This document shows positions 25,688 to 32,891 of a stretch of DNA of 64,000 nt, in pieces; the stretch's first letter is position 1, and each line of letters opens with the position of its first letter. The stretch is from Mycobacterium sp. WUMAC-067 (lineage in GTDB: Bacteria; Actinomycetota; Actinomycetes; Mycobacteriales; Mycobacteriaceae): positions 1 to 64,000 of the forward strand of contig NZ_JAEKMI010000026.1 of assembly GCF_020217485.1 (NCBI RefSeq), in the 5' to 3' direction. Under the pieces are notes generated by a model that had not been told where the DNA came from, ran no database searches, and worked only from the letters and a program-made list of their open reading frames with translations. Made by a program: the position numbers and the translations under genes.

Positions 25688-27091
25688 TTGGAGCAGTTCT
25701 TCGGGCAACTGTCCCTGCTGCATGGCTGGTTTCCGCCCGCCGTTCAGGGCCTGGCGTTACTCGTGCTGATCGTCGCGATCCAATGGCGTGCGCGAAGCTG
25801 GCTCAAGCGAGTGCTGCCGGTGGCGTTGATCGCGGCCGCCGCGGCGACCGTGCTGTCGCGCTGGTACATCACTTCGCTCGGGGTGGCCGGGGACCCGGCA
25901 CCGACGACGCTGTGGTTGTGGATCGCGATGAGCGGTCTGGCCGCCGCGGTGTTCGTGGTGGGCTGGCGGGGTGTGCGCTGGTGGCGCCGCGGGCTGGCGG
26001 TGGTGTCGATTCCGCTGTGCGTCCTGTGCGCGGGCATGGCGCTGAATGGCTGGGTCGGCTACTTCCCCACGGTGCTTGCCGCGTGGAACCAACTGACCTC
26101 GGTGCCGTTGCCCGACCAGATCGACCGGTTGCGGGTCACCGAAATGCAGATCGCGGGAACGAGGCCGACCAAGGGCGTCGTGGTGCCGGTCGACATCGAC
26201 GCCTCGGCCTCCCGCTTCGCCCACCGGCGGGAATTGGTCTACCTGCCTCCGGCGTGGTTCAACAGCAATCCCCCGCCCCGGCTGCCGGCCGTGATGATGA
26301 TCAGCTCGGCCTTCAACACCCCGGCCGACTGGCTGGGCCCCGGCGGTGCCTTCACCGCCATCGACAGCTTCGCCGCCGCGCATCACGGGTTCTCGCCGGT
26401 GCTGGTGTTCGTGGATCCGACCGGGTCATTCGACAACGACACCGAGTGCGTCAACGGTCCCCGCGGCAACGCCGCCGACCACTTGGCCAAGGACGTCATC
26501 CCGTTCACGGTGTCGAACTTCGGCGTCAGCGCGGATCGCACCAACTGGGGCGTCGCCGGCTGGTCGATGGGCGGTACCTGCGCCGTCGACCTGGCCGTCA
26601 TGCATCCGGAGCTGTTCAGCGCATTCGTGGACATCGCGGGCGACCGCGGCCCCAACGTCGGGTCTAAGGACCAGTCCGTCGCCCGGTTGTTCGGCGGCGA
26701 TCAGGCCGCGTGGGCCGCCTTCGACCCGGTCACCGTCATGACCAAGCACGGTCACTACACCGGCCTGTCCGGATGGTTCGACGTGCCCGTCTCCTCGGGA
26801 CCCCACAACGTCGCCGAACAAGACCCTTCCTCTCTCACACCCACCCTCGCCGCGTCCAGCACCGATTCCGCCGCCAATCCCGAGGGCCAGGACGCCGCCG
26901 CGAAGTCGCTGTGCTCGGTCGGCGCCGCGCATGGCATCTCCTGTGCGGTGCTCACCCAGGAGGGTAGGCACGACTGGCCGTTTGCCGCCCAGGCGTTTGC
27001 CACCGCCCTGCCGTGGCTGGCGTCCACCCTCGGAACTCCCGGTACCGAACCCGTGCCATTGCCGCAACGCGGCGCCGGGGAACCGCATTGA
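25688..27091 (+). CDS. Alpha/beta hydrolase-fold esterase with N-terminal membrane domain
   Basis: A 467-residue protein. The first 130 residues hold about four hydrophobic segments (near 15-30, 42-58, 75-92, 102-122). The rest is an esterase D/mycolyltransferase-like hydrolase with nucleophile elbow GWSMGG near residue 296 and a late GRHDWPFAAQAF histidine. Such membrane-anchored esterases act on cell-envelope lipids outside the membrane. The start is a TTG with AAAGG upstream. The substrate is unknown. Confidence 0.83.
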   Translation: MEQFFGQLSLLHGWFPPAVQGLALLVLIVAIQWRARSWLKRVLPVALIAAAAATVLSRWYITSLGVAGDPAPTTLWLWIAMSGLAAAVFVVGWRGVRWWRRGLAVVSIPLCVLCAGMALNGWVGYFPTVLAAWNQLTSVPLPDQIDRLRVTEMQIAGTRPTKGVVVPVDIDASASRFAHRRELVYLPPAWFNSNPPPRLPAVMMISSAFNTPADWLGPGGAFTAIDSFAAAHHGFSPVLVFVDPTGSFDNDTECVNGPRGNAADHLAKDVIPFTVSNFGVSADRTNWGVAGWSMGGTCAVDLAVMHPELFSAFVDIAGDRGPNVGSKDQSVARLFGGDQAAWAAFDPVTVMTKHGHYTGLSGWFDVPVSSGPHNVAEQDPSSLTPTLAASSTDSAANPEGQDAAAKSLCSVGAAHGISCAVLTQEGRHDWPFAAQAFATALPWLASTLGTPGTEPVPLPQRGAGEPH

Positions 27092-27114
27092 TTCCCGCTG
27101 GTCGGTTCGCTCAA

Positions 27115-27131
27115 GCGGCCGCAATGGCCGC
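27115..27131 (+). terminator. Stem-loop after the esterase gene
   Basis: GCGGCC-gcaat-GGCCGC is a perfect 6-bp GC stem beginning 24 bases after the esterase stop. There is no T-run, as is common for mycobacterial terminators, so the role is uncertain. The rest of the 260-base gap before the deacetylase gene shows nothing I can name. Confidence 0.35.
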
Positions 27132-27351
27132 CGTCGAGAATTCACAGCTGACCCTCCCGTAACGCAGCCGACCAATCGGGTCTCCGAATGGTACGGTTCG
27201 CTGCTGTGGCCTCGGTGTTCTCCACTCACGGCGGTTCCTACGGGGACGCGCTTGTTACGCAACGCGCCACAATCCGTTTCCGAATCGCCGGGCCGAATTC
27301 GTCTTTTCTGCGCCCGCGCTTCCCCGTGATCGACGTCGTCCCGTCGCAGCC

Positions 27352-28161
27352 ATGAACCGCCGCCAATTCCTTGGATCGCTTGCCGCGTCGGTGGTCGCCG
27401 GCGTCGGGACGGCGCGGCTCATCGTCGACCCGCAGCCGCGCACGTTCGCCCAGACACCGGGCGTCGACATACCAACCTCCGGCCCGGCCGCCCCACAGGC
27501 CCTGCTGCCGCCCCCGCCGCTCAGCGCCCGCATCCCACTGCCCGGTGGGGGCGCGTTGATGAAGATCCCGGGCGAAGGTGACCTGCTCGCGCTGACCGTC
27601 GACGACGGGGTGAACAGCGAAGTGGTGCGCGCCTACACGCAGTTCGCCAAGGACACCGGCGTGCGGCTGACGTATTTCGTCAACGGGGTCTACGACTCGT
27701 GGACCGAAAACTCCGAGCTGCTTCGGCCGTTGGTCGACAGCGGGCAGATCCAGCTCGGCAACCACACCTGGTCACATCCGGACCTGACCACACTGACCAA
27801 AGAGCAAGTCGCCGAACAGCTCACCCGTAATGACGCGTTCTTGAAGAAGACGTATGGCATTGGCGCGAAACCCTATTGGCGCCCGCCCTACGCCAAGCGC
27901 AACGCCGCCGTGGATGCCGTGGCCGCCGACCTCGGTTACAAGGTCCCCACCCTGTGGTCGGGTTCGCTCTCGGATTCGACGTTGATCACCGAGGACTACA
28001 TCGTGCAGATGGCCGATCAATACTTCACGCCGCAGGCCATCGTCATCGGGCACCTCAACCATCTGCCGGTGACGCACGTCTATCCGCAGCTCGTCGACAT
28101 CATCCGCGACCGGAACCTTCGCACCGTCACGCTCAACGACGTGTTCCTCAAGACGCCCTGA
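27352..28161 (+). CDS. Polysaccharide deacetylase (NodB domain), Tat-type signal
   Basis: A 269-residue exported enzyme. MNRRQFLGSLAAS is a twin-arginine signal followed by a hydrophobic stretch to about residue 35. The NodB domain has LTVDDGVN (first motif, usually TFDDG), HTWSHPDL with the two metal-binding His, and RPPYAKRN. It should de-N-acetylate a cell-wall or surface glycan after export as a folded metalloprotein. Confidence 0.87.
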   Translation: MNRRQFLGSLAASVVAGVGTARLIVDPQPRTFAQTPGVDIPTSGPAAPQALLPPPPLSARIPLPGGGALMKIPGEGDLLALTVDDGVNSEVVRAYTQFAKDTGVRLTYFVNGVYDSWTENSELLRPLVDSGQIQLGNHTWSHPDLTTLTKEQVAEQLTRNDAFLKKTYGIGAKPYWRPPYAKRNAAVDAVAADLGYKVPTLWSGSLSDSTLITEDYIVQMADQYFTPQAIVIGHLNHLPVTHVYPQLVDIIRDRNLRTVTLNDVFLKTP

Positions 28162-28499
28162 CGACGGCCGTGGGGCGCGGTGTCGTTGCCCAACAACGTC
28201 TTCAGCGTCTCGCGCGGCTCCGCTTACCCAGGATCTGCCGCCATCGCTTCTCCAAGGCGATTGCGCCGGAACGCATTACCCGCAAGGCGCTCCGTCGGTC
28301 GATGATCCGGGCGCGCTCGTCGCCGGGTCGGGCGCCGTCGGCGGAAAAGGTCGCCGAAATTGCGGCACCCTCGACGGCGCTCCACGCCGCCGACACATCG
28401 GCAATTCTTTACCCAGAATCATCGTTAGCCGGCAGCCAATCTCTAAAAAATTAGAGATTGCTCTTCCGCTGGCGGGCGGTCCATTGTTACCGTTCCGTA
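28162..28499. other. 338-base gap between deacetylase and lipase genes
   Basis: No convincing gene is present; a leftward frame of 64 codons at 28202-28396 lacks a ribosome site and family resemblance. Only the AT-rich palindrome at its right end stands out. Confidence 0.5.
28437..28460. promoter_or_regulatory. Perfect AT-rich palindrome before the lipase gene
   Basis: CAATCTCTAA (28437-28446) and TTAGAGATTG (28451-28460) are perfect 10-bp arms around AAAA. It lies 40 bases before the lipase ATG. There is no T-run after it on either strand, so an operator is more likely than a terminator. No regulator gene is adjacent except the TetR gene downstream of the lipase. Confidence 0.55.
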
Positions 28500-29789
28500 A
28501 TGCATCGGGCCGGGGGAGTTTTAACAGTACTGCTGATAATTGCTTCGGCACTGGTGGGAGCCGGAATTGCGCGGGCCGACGGCGGGGACGAGCCGCAGTA
28601 CGCGGACTTTTACGCCGCGCCGGATCCGCTGCCGCCCGGCCGGCCCGGCGACCTGATCCGCACCGAGCCGTCGCGGTTGGTCCTCGAGCCGTCGGGCCAG
28701 CTGGGCGCGATCATGGCGACCGGCACGCGAATCATGTACCGCAGCACCGACACCCGGGGTAACCCCATCGCGGTGACGGGCACCTACTTCGAGCCCTACA
28801 ACGACTGGCCCGGCGGCGGCCCGCGCCCGTTGATCAGTTACGCACCGGGCACCCAGGGCCAGGGCAATCAGTGTGCGCCGTCACGAATGTTCAACCAGGG
28901 CATCCACTATTCGGGTGGCTGGGACATCATGTTCAACTACGAGGAACTGTTCGTCGCCACCATGGTCGCGCGTGGGTTCGCCATTGTGATGACCGACTAC
29001 GAGGGCCTGGGCACCGCGTCGATGCACACGTATGTGGGCCGGGTGGCCGAGGGACAGGCCGTGCTCGATGCCGCCCGCGCGGCCATGCGCCTGCCCGGCA
29101 CGTCACTGGATCCGCATGGGCCCGTGGCGTTTTGGGGCTACTCGCAGGGCGGCGGCGCGACCGCGTCGGCGGCCGAACTCGCCTCGCAATACGCGCCCGA
29201 CCTGCACATCGTGGGCACCTACGCCGGGGCGCCGCCCGCCAACCTCAAGGAGCTACTGCCCTACGCCGACGGCAGCGCCCTGGTCGGCGTCGTCGGATAC
29301 GCCCTCAACAGCGTGATGGCCGCCTATCCGGAATTCGCCGACATCATTCGTTCCAAGATGACGCCGCGCGGGTTGGCGATGCTGGAATCGGTGTCACGGC
29401 AATGCGTCGGACAGACCTTGCTGGACTTCATGTTTCGCCACATACAGCCCTACTTCACCGAGGACATCAACCAATTGGTGAACGAGGAGCCGTTCAACAG
29501 CCTGTTCGAGGCGCAGCGACTCGGCCGCTACAAACCCAACGCGCCGGTGCTGATCGACAGCAACCGCTACGACCCGCTGGTGCCGTGGACCGCGGCCAAT
29601 CAACTCGGACGCGACTGGTGTGCCCAGGACGCCGACGTCGAATTCCGCACCAACGAAGAGCCCCCCTTCCTCAACAAGCTCGTCATCAACCACGCGCTGC
29701 CGATGCTGGTCGACGGCGAACCGGCCATGCAATGGATCGCCGCCCGTTTCAACGGGGAGACCACCACGCCGAACTGCGGTCAGTTCTAA
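28500..29789 (+). CDS. Secretory lipase family protein (LIP)
   Basis: A 429-residue exported lipase. The signal peptide is about residues 1-28, with hydrophobic core VLTVLLIIASALVGAGI and the ARAD cleavage region. The LIP-family body has SYAPGTQGQG, TDYEGLG and the nucleophile elbow WGYSQGG near residue 217, with a C-terminal NHALPMLVDG histidine. It should hydrolyse acyl lipids outside the cell. I start at the ATG at 28500, which gives the signal peptide directly. A TetR gene follows in the same direction and frame. Confidence 0.87.
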   Translation: MHRAGGVLTVLLIIASALVGAGIARADGGDEPQYADFYAAPDPLPPGRPGDLIRTEPSRLVLEPSGQLGAIMATGTRIMYRSTDTRGNPIAVTGTYFEPYNDWPGGGPRPLISYAPGTQGQGNQCAPSRMFNQGIHYSGGWDIMFNYEELFVATMVARGFAIVMTDYEGLGTASMHTYVGRVAEGQAVLDAARAAMRLPGTSLDPHGPVAFWGYSQGGGATASAAELASQYAPDLHIVGTYAGAPPANLKELLPYADGSALVGVVGYALNSVMAAYPEFADIIRSKMTPRGLAMLESVSRQCVGQTLLDFMFRHIQPYFTEDINQLVNEEPFNSLFEAQRLGRYKPNAPVLIDSNRYDPLVPWTAANQLGRDWCAQDADVEFRTNEEPPFLNKLVINHALPMLVDGEPAMQWIAARFNGETTTPNCGQF

Positions 29790-29816
29790 CGCGCGGCCAA
29801 GGTTGGCGCCGATAAA

Positions 29817-30452
29817 CTGGGGCGTATCGCTGCACGCAGAAAGCACAACGCGCCCGAGCGGCGCCGCGAACTCGCCGACGCCGCGATCGAATTGCTGGGC
29901 AGCAACGGCGTGCACGGTGTCAGTCACCCGAAGGTCGACGACCACGCCGGCGTGCCGGCCGGCACCACATCGTTCTACTTCAGGACCCGCAAGGCGCTGG
30001 TGCACGCCATGGCCACCCGCCTGGCCGAACTCGACGTCGCCGACTTTTCGATGATGGCCGAACTGGCCGAGGATCACGCCACCCAGTTCACCGGCACCGC
30101 CGGCCTGGCCCGCATCGTCATGTACGTCAACAGCGAACCCTGGCTCACCCGCGCCAAGGCCCGCTACGAGCTGGCGCTGCTCGCGGGCCGGGACCCGGAA
30201 CTGGCCGCGGCCCTTAGTGAGTCGGCGGACCGGCTCTACGCCCTGGCCCGCGACGTCGTCACCCAATGGCACCCCGACGGCAGCGCGCCGGATCCGGCGC
30301 TGGTCGACGACCAGGCCACCGCCACCCTGGCCTTCATCAACGGGATCATGCTGACCTTCGTCGCGGGCCAGCCGGCCGTCGACGACCCCGAACGCCTCGA
30401 CCGGCTCATCCAGGGCGTCATCGCCGGCGTCGCGCACGTTCGCGGTGACTGA
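29817..30452 (+). CDS. TetR/AcrR family regulator, no standard start codon
   Basis: A TetR regulator whose helix-turn-helix is ERRRELADAAIELLGSNGVH plus KVDDHAGVPAGTTSFYF. The frame is open from the lipase stop, but helix 1 is preceded by no ATG, GTG or TTG. The first TTG, at 29892, lies inside helix 1 and would remove part of the DNA-binding domain. I place the start at a CTG at 29817, with ATC at 29826 as alternative. The C-terminal domain (TTSFYFRTRKALVHAMATRL onward) is complete. It may control the lipase upstream. Confidence 0.72.
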   Translation: MGRIAARRKHNAPERRRELADAAIELLGSNGVHGVSHPKVDDHAGVPAGTTSFYFRTRKALVHAMATRLAELDVADFSMMAELAEDHATQFTGTAGLARIVMYVNSEPWLTRAKARYELALLAGRDPELAAALSESADRLYALARDVVTQWHPDGSAPDPALVDDQATATLAFINGIMLTFVAGQPAVDDPERLDRLIQGVIAGVAHVRGD

Positions 30453-30458
30453 CCCCTG

Positions 30459-31067
30459 TCAGCGCGCGTCGAACATTCCGTCGATGAGGCGGTGCAGCAC
30501 CTCCCGGGTCTCTCGGCGGGAACGGTCCGGGTCCTCGGCGGTGGCGATGACCATCGCGGCCTCGTCGAGCGCGCCGATCAGCACGTGGGCCAGCGGCCGC
30601 ACCGGTTGCTCGGCCAACTCGCCGGCCCGGATCGCCTCGGTGAGCAGCTGCTCGGTCATGCCCAGGCTGTACCGCTGCGCGACGTCGCGGAATCCCGCCC
30701 AGCCGAGCACGCTCGGCGCGTCCAGCAGGATCAGTTGCCGCACTTCGGGATCGGCGGACACCTCGAGCCACGCATCGACCGCGGCGCGGACCGCGCCCGT
30801 CGGCGTCGCTGCCCCCGATTCGGCGACCACCACGGCCATCCGCGCCATCACATCCTGCTCGACGACCTCGACGACTTCACGGAATAGCGTTGCCTTGTCG
30901 GCGAATTGGTGATACATCGCGCCGCGGGTGACCCCGGCGGCCGACGCGATCTCGGGCGTACCCACCTCCGCGTATCCCCGCAGGCCCCAGAGTTTGCGGG
31001 CAGCCGCGATCAACGCCTCGCGGGTCGCCGCGGAGCGCTCCTCCTGGGTGCGTCTCTTGCTTTCCAT
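30459..31067 (-). CDS. TetR/AcrR family transcriptional regulator
   Basis: A 202-residue TetR regulator. The helix-turn-helix is TPEIASAAGVTRGAMYHQF near residue 38, followed by a TetR_C-type domain with LLDAPSVLGW. I start at MESKRRTQ (31067); an in-frame start further up lies inside the operator. A long inverted repeat just upstream fits autorepression and control of the divergent alpha/beta hydrolase. It is convergent with the TetR gene at 29817, six bases away. Confidence 0.9.
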   Translation of the reverse strand: MESKRRTQEERSAATREALIAAARKLWGLRGYAEVGTPEIASAAGVTRGAMYHQFADKATLFREVVEVVEQDVMARMAVVVAESGAATPTGAVRAAVDAWLEVSADPEVRQLILLDAPSVLGWAGFRDVAQRYSLGMTEQLLTEAIRAGELAEQPVRPLAHVLIGALDEAAMVIATAEDPDRSRRETREVLHRLIDGMFDAR

Positions 31068-31081
31068 ACAACCTGTTGGTA

Positions 31082-31110
31082 ACTTACGAACAGACAGCCT
31101 GTTTGTAAGT
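31082..31110. promoter_or_regulatory. Long inverted repeat, probable TetR operator
   Basis: ACTTACGAACAG (31082-31093) and CTGTTTGTAAGT (31099-31110) match in 11 of 12 positions around a five-base spacer. It lies 14 bases upstream of the TetR start and 25 bases upstream of the divergent hydrolase. A second CCTGTT half-site at 31072 may extend it. Confidence 0.7.
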
Positions 31111-31135
31111 GTATCTCTCACGTAGGAGTCCTCAT

Positions 31136-31966
31136 ATGTCGACGACCGACATTAGTGCCGGAACCATTCATTACGAAGCAACCGGACCCGAAAACGGCAG
31201 GCCCGTGGTCTTCGTGCACGGGTACATGATGGGTGGTCAGCTGTGGCGCCAGGTCAGCGAACGGCTGGCCGCCCGCGGATTGCGGTGCATCGCCCCGACC
31301 TGGCCGCTGGGCGCGCACCCGGAACCGCTGCGTCGCGGCGCCGATCGAACCATCACCGGGGTCGCCGGCATGGTCGCCGAGGTGCTGGCCGCGCTCGACC
31401 TCGAGGACGTGGTGCTGGTCGGCAACGACACCGGCGGCGTCGTCACCCAGTTGGTGGCCGTGCACCACCGCGAGCGGCTGGGTGCGCTGGTGCTCACGAG
31501 TTGCGATGCGTTCGAACACTTTCCGCCGCCGATCCTCAAGCCGGTGATCGTGGCGGCCAAGTCGAAGACGACGTTCCGGGCCGTCGCCCAGGCCATGCGG
31601 GTGCCGACGGTGCGCAAGCGGGCGTTCGACGGCCTGGCGCACCGCAACATCGATGACCTCACCGAACAGTGGGTGCGCCCGGCGTTCTCGCTGCCGGCGG
31701 TCGCCGAGGACCTGCGCCAGTTCACCCTTTCCATGCGCACCGAGGTCACGACGACGGTGGCGACGCGGTTGTACGACTTCGACAGGCCGACCCTCATCGC
31801 GTGGTCGGCCGACGACGTGTTCTTCGAGCAGGAGGACGGCGCCCGGCTGGCCGCGACCATTCCCGGCGCCCGCCTCGAGGTGATCGCCGGAGCCCGGACC
31901 TTCTCCATGGTCGATCAGCCCGACCGCCTCGCCGAGCTGCTGTCGACGGTCGCGGTGCGCGCGTAA
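31136..31966 (+). CDS. Alpha/beta hydrolase with Asp at the nucleophile position
   Basis: A 276-residue alpha/beta hydrolase. The oxyanion region is VVFVHGYMMGG near residue 24. The nucleophile elbow reads VGNDTGGVV near residue 98, with Asp where lipases have Ser, as in haloalkane dehalogenases and epoxide hydrolases. The late acid is in AWSADDVFF. The usual histidine before DQPDRLAELL is absent (GARTFSMVDQP), so catalysis by the classical mechanism is doubtful. TAGGAG precedes the ATG. The divergent TetR and its operator probably control it. Confidence 0.83.
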   Translation: MSTTDISAGTIHYEATGPENGRPVVFVHGYMMGGQLWRQVSERLAARGLRCIAPTWPLGAHPEPLRRGADRTITGVAGMVAEVLAALDLEDVVLVGNDTGGVVTQLVAVHHRERLGALVLTSCDAFEHFPPPILKPVIVAAKSKTTFRAVAQAMRVPTVRKRAFDGLAHRNIDDLTEQWVRPAFSLPAVAEDLRQFTLSMRTEVTTTVATRLYDFDRPTLIAWSADDVFFEQEDGARLAATIPGARLEVIAGARTFSMVDQPDRLAELLSTVAVRA

Positions 31967-31984
31967 CGTCTTCTGCCTCGCGGC

Positions 31985-32035
31985 CGTAACGCCACGGCGG
32001 AAATTCGAGGTCCGATATTTCGCCGTGGCGTTACG
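31985..32035. repeat. Large GC-rich hairpin between hydrolase and SDR genes
   Basis: CGTAACGCCACGGCG (31985-31999) and CGCCGTGGCGTTACG (32021-32035) are perfect 15-bp arms. Inside them AAAT and ATTT can pair too. It starts 19 bases after the hydrolase stop and ends nine bases before the SDR start. It may act as a terminator or be a member of a dispersed intergenic repeat family; only one copy is in this window. Confidence 0.65.
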
Positions 32036-32044
32036 CTCGCGGGC

Positions 32045-32806
32045 ATGGAAAATGTCCTGCAAGGCCGGCGGATCCTGGTGACCGGCGCCGCCACCGGCAT
32101 CGGCGCGGCCGCGGTCGAGGTCCTGACCGGTGCGGGCGCCGAGGTCGCCGCGACCTATCACAAGACGCCGCCGCCGGAAGGCCTCGCCGCCAAGTGGTTC
32201 CAGTGCGACGCGCGTGATCCCGACGCCGTTTCGGCCACGGTCACCGCGGCGGCGCAACACCTGGGCGGACTCGACGTGCTGGTGAACGCCGTCGGGCTCT
32301 GGCAAGCGGGCATCCCCGGCTACATCGGTGCCGACGAGATCTCGTTCCTGTTGGACACCAACGTCAAGGCGACCGTCCTCACCAACCAGGCCGCCCATGC
32401 CGTCATGAAAGAGCAAGATCCCAAGGGCGGCCGCATCATCAACTTCGGCTCGTCGGAAGCCGTTATGGGCAGCCCGATCTCGGCCGTCTACGCCGCCACC
32501 AAGGGCGCGGTCCAGGCGTGGACGCGCAGTGCCGCCAAGGCCTGGGCCGCCGACAACATCACGGTCAACGCCCTGGCGCCGGCCGTGCAGACGCCGGGCG
32601 CCGACCGGCTCCGGGACTTCCTCGGCCCCGACGCCGCCGCGCTGATCGACCAGCAGATGAAGATGATGATCCCGCTGGGCGGCGCGCTGGGGGAACCCGC
32701 CCGCGACCTCGGGCCGATGCTGGTCTTTCTGGCCGGGCCCGGTTCGGGCTTCATCACGGGGCAACTGCTGGCGGTCGACGGCGGCCTGATGATGGTGGGC
32801 GGATAG
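32045..32806 (+). CDS. SDR family oxidoreductase
   Basis: A 253-residue SDR with TGAATGIG near residue 14, NAVG at the NNAG position and catalytic YAATK near residue 150, preceded by a NFGSSEA serine strand. The C-terminal FITGQLLAVDGGLMMVGG is standard. No strong ribosome site is visible, and a long hairpin ends nine bases before the ATG. It lies just upstream of the acyl-CoA ligase gene but the ligase has its own promoter and operator. Confidence 0.87.
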   Translation: MENVLQGRRILVTGAATGIGAAAVEVLTGAGAEVAATYHKTPPPEGLAAKWFQCDARDPDAVSATVTAAAQHLGGLDVLVNAVGLWQAGIPGYIGADEISFLLDTNVKATVLTNQAAHAVMKEQDPKGGRIINFGSSEAVMGSPISAVYAATKGAVQAWTRSAAKAWAADNITVNALAPAVQTPGADRLRDFLGPDAAALIDQQMKMMIPLGGALGEPARDLGPMLVFLAGPGSGFITGQLLAVDGGLMMVGG

Positions 32807-32838
32807 GCGGCGCGCCGCTCGCCGCCGACCGCTACTAT

Positions 32839-32857
32839 AAGACGGACCGTCTCGTCT
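32839..32857. promoter_or_regulatory. Shared catabolic operator, copy 1
   Basis: AAGACGGACCGTCTCGTCT occurs here and again, identical, at 45949-45967. It contains the palindrome AGACGG-a-CCGTCT. A -10-like TACTAT at 32833-32838 touches it directly, so a bound repressor would block the ligase promoter, 35 bases before the ATG. The TetR gene at 46034, next to the second copy, is the likely binder. Confidence 0.72.
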
Positions 32858-32891
32858 CGTAGGGTAGGCAGAGTGAGGGTGAATCGGACCG

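Noticed and set aside
28202..28396. 64-codon leftward frame between deacetylase and lipase
   Set aside because: No ribosome site and no recognisable domain.
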